Positions 13,012 through 13,547 of a DNA stretch of 13,547 bases are shown piece after piece. The number at the start of each line of letters is the position of its first letter. Position 1 is the stretch's first letter. The position numbers and the translations under genes are program-made. This stretch comes from Bacteroides sp. CAG:545 (lineage in GTDB: Bacteria > Bacteroidota > Bacteroidia > Bacteroidales > UBA932): the NCBI GenBank assembly GCA_000432515.1, contig HF996044.1, forward strand, positions 47,946-61,492. Reading direction: 5' to 3'. The notes below the pieces were generated by a model. It was not told where the DNA came from. It ran no database searches and saw only the letters and a program-made list of their open reading frames with translations.

Positions 13012-13547
13012 TTACAATGTAGAGTACTTATGGCAGTACTGGAGCATCTGACCGAGATAGTCGTCAGGGTATTCCACCTTGTAATCCACGATCACGCCGT
13101 CCTTTTCCACCGGCACGATCTCAGGATTGACAAAACCGCCGTAAGGCTTGAGCCCGAGAGCCGCATACCTGTCCCTTACCTCCTTGTGAAGTTCCGGGTC
13201 AATGTCCATCGCATATTTCTGAATCAGTTCCTTGCCGGCCTGGTAGTCACCCTCTGACTTGATACGCTGTATTTCAGCGAGAAGTTTTCCGAAGAGGGCA
13301 CGGAGAGCCTCGAAATCATTGACCACAAAATAGGTCTTGCCGTTCTTCACTTTCTTCTCGATGACATTGTCCTGAAGTCCCTGCTCATAGCACCATGCAG
13401 CGATCAGCTGTCTGTTCTGCATATGCGCCTCGGTAATCTGGCGGCCAAGTTCGATTCTGTTCGTCTGGACCATCAGACCGTTGCGTATGTAGTTGGAATA
13501 CTGGGCCTTATAAGCCTCAGGATCAGAAAGAATACCGAGTTCAACCA
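13012..13547 (-). CDS. Dipeptidyl peptidase III (peptidase M49), C-terminal part, cut by window edge
   Basis: The visible 177 residues are the C-terminal end. The frame stays open upstream of the ATG at 13473: in-frame sequence VELGILSDPEAYKAQYSNYI followed by RNGL leads into it, so that ATG is internal and the gene runs off the right edge. Features recalled from Bacteroides DPP III include NRQLIAAWCYEQG, DNVIEKKVKNGKTYFVVND, LRALFGKLLAEIQRI, DPELHKEV and the end PVEKDGVIVDYKVEYPDDYL. By family knowledge this zinc peptidase removes dipeptides from the N-termini of short peptides. Its zinc motif (HELLGH in most bacterial members) lies in the part not shown. xerD follows two bases after the TAA stop. 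Confidence 0.85.
   Translation of the reverse strand, partial: VELGILSDPEAYKAQYSNYIRNGLMVQTNRIELGRQITEAHMQNRQLIAAWCYEQGLQDNVIEKKVKNGKTYFVVNDFEALRALFGKLLAEIQRIKSEGDYQAGKELIQKYAMDIDPELHKEVRDRYAALGLKPYGGFVNPEIVPVEKDGVIVDYKVEYPDDYLGQMLQYCHKYSTL

Noticed and set aside
13012..13473. A complete 153-residue gene starting at the ATG at 13473
   Set aside because: The frame stays open to the window edge and the upstream residues match DPP III, so that ATG is internal and the gene is truncated by the window.

Overview
The window is a dense chromosomal segment, almost certainly from a Bacteroidota and most likely a Bacteroidales member. Several gene starts are preceded by the phylum's -7 box (TAnnTTTG) rather than a strong Shine-Dalgarno. 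The proteins also match Bacteroidota forms: a short RsmI without the C-terminal extension, a patatin-POTRA-barrel protein, a C11 (clostripain-type) lipoprotein peptidase and a bacterial dipeptidyl peptidase III. I cannot name genus or species. Nothing resembles a prophage, insertion sequence, CRISPR array, rRNA or tRNA. No intergenic gap exceeds about 110 bases.

Layout, left to right. (1) 1-1639, leftward: an unrecognised 273-residue protein, then mtgA (overlapping it by 11 bases), then the first codons of purC at the window edge. (2) 1640-1688: a divergent promoter region. (3) 1689-2192, rightward: an orphan umuD with no umuC beside it. (4) 2189-6202, leftward: rlmN, a patatin/outer-membrane-barrel protein and recX, closely packed like an operon. 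(5) 6203-6335: divergent promoters, with a perfect inverted repeat in the recA leader. (6) 6336-7370, rightward: recA. (7) 7367-9990, leftward: an acidic coiled-coil protein, rsmI and a membrane-anchored helix-hairpin-helix (ComEA-like) protein. (8) 10101-10691, rightward: tdk. (9) 10700-12025, leftward: the C11 peptidase lipoprotein, apparently with its own promoter. (10) 12095-13547, leftward: the 3' part of dipeptidyl peptidase III, then xerD two bases downstream.

The common thread of the middle part is DNA damage and recombination. recA, its modulator recX and the RecA-activated protein UmuD lie within 6 kb, but in three separate transcription units. The HHH protein convergent with recA may handle incoming DNA. 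The other genes are housekeeping: rRNA methylation (rlmN, rsmI), thymidine salvage (tdk), purine synthesis (purC), cell wall (mtgA), chromosome resolution (xerD) and peptide breakdown (DPP III, C11).

The best candidates for something undescribed are: the 273-residue protein divergent from umuD, which looks like a domesticated and nuclease-dead relative of phage homing-endonuclease-type proteins; the orphan UmuD with an insertion of about 26 residues after its catalytic lysine; the inverted repeat at the recA transcript start; and two convergent gene pairs that each share one CTAG as both stop codons.
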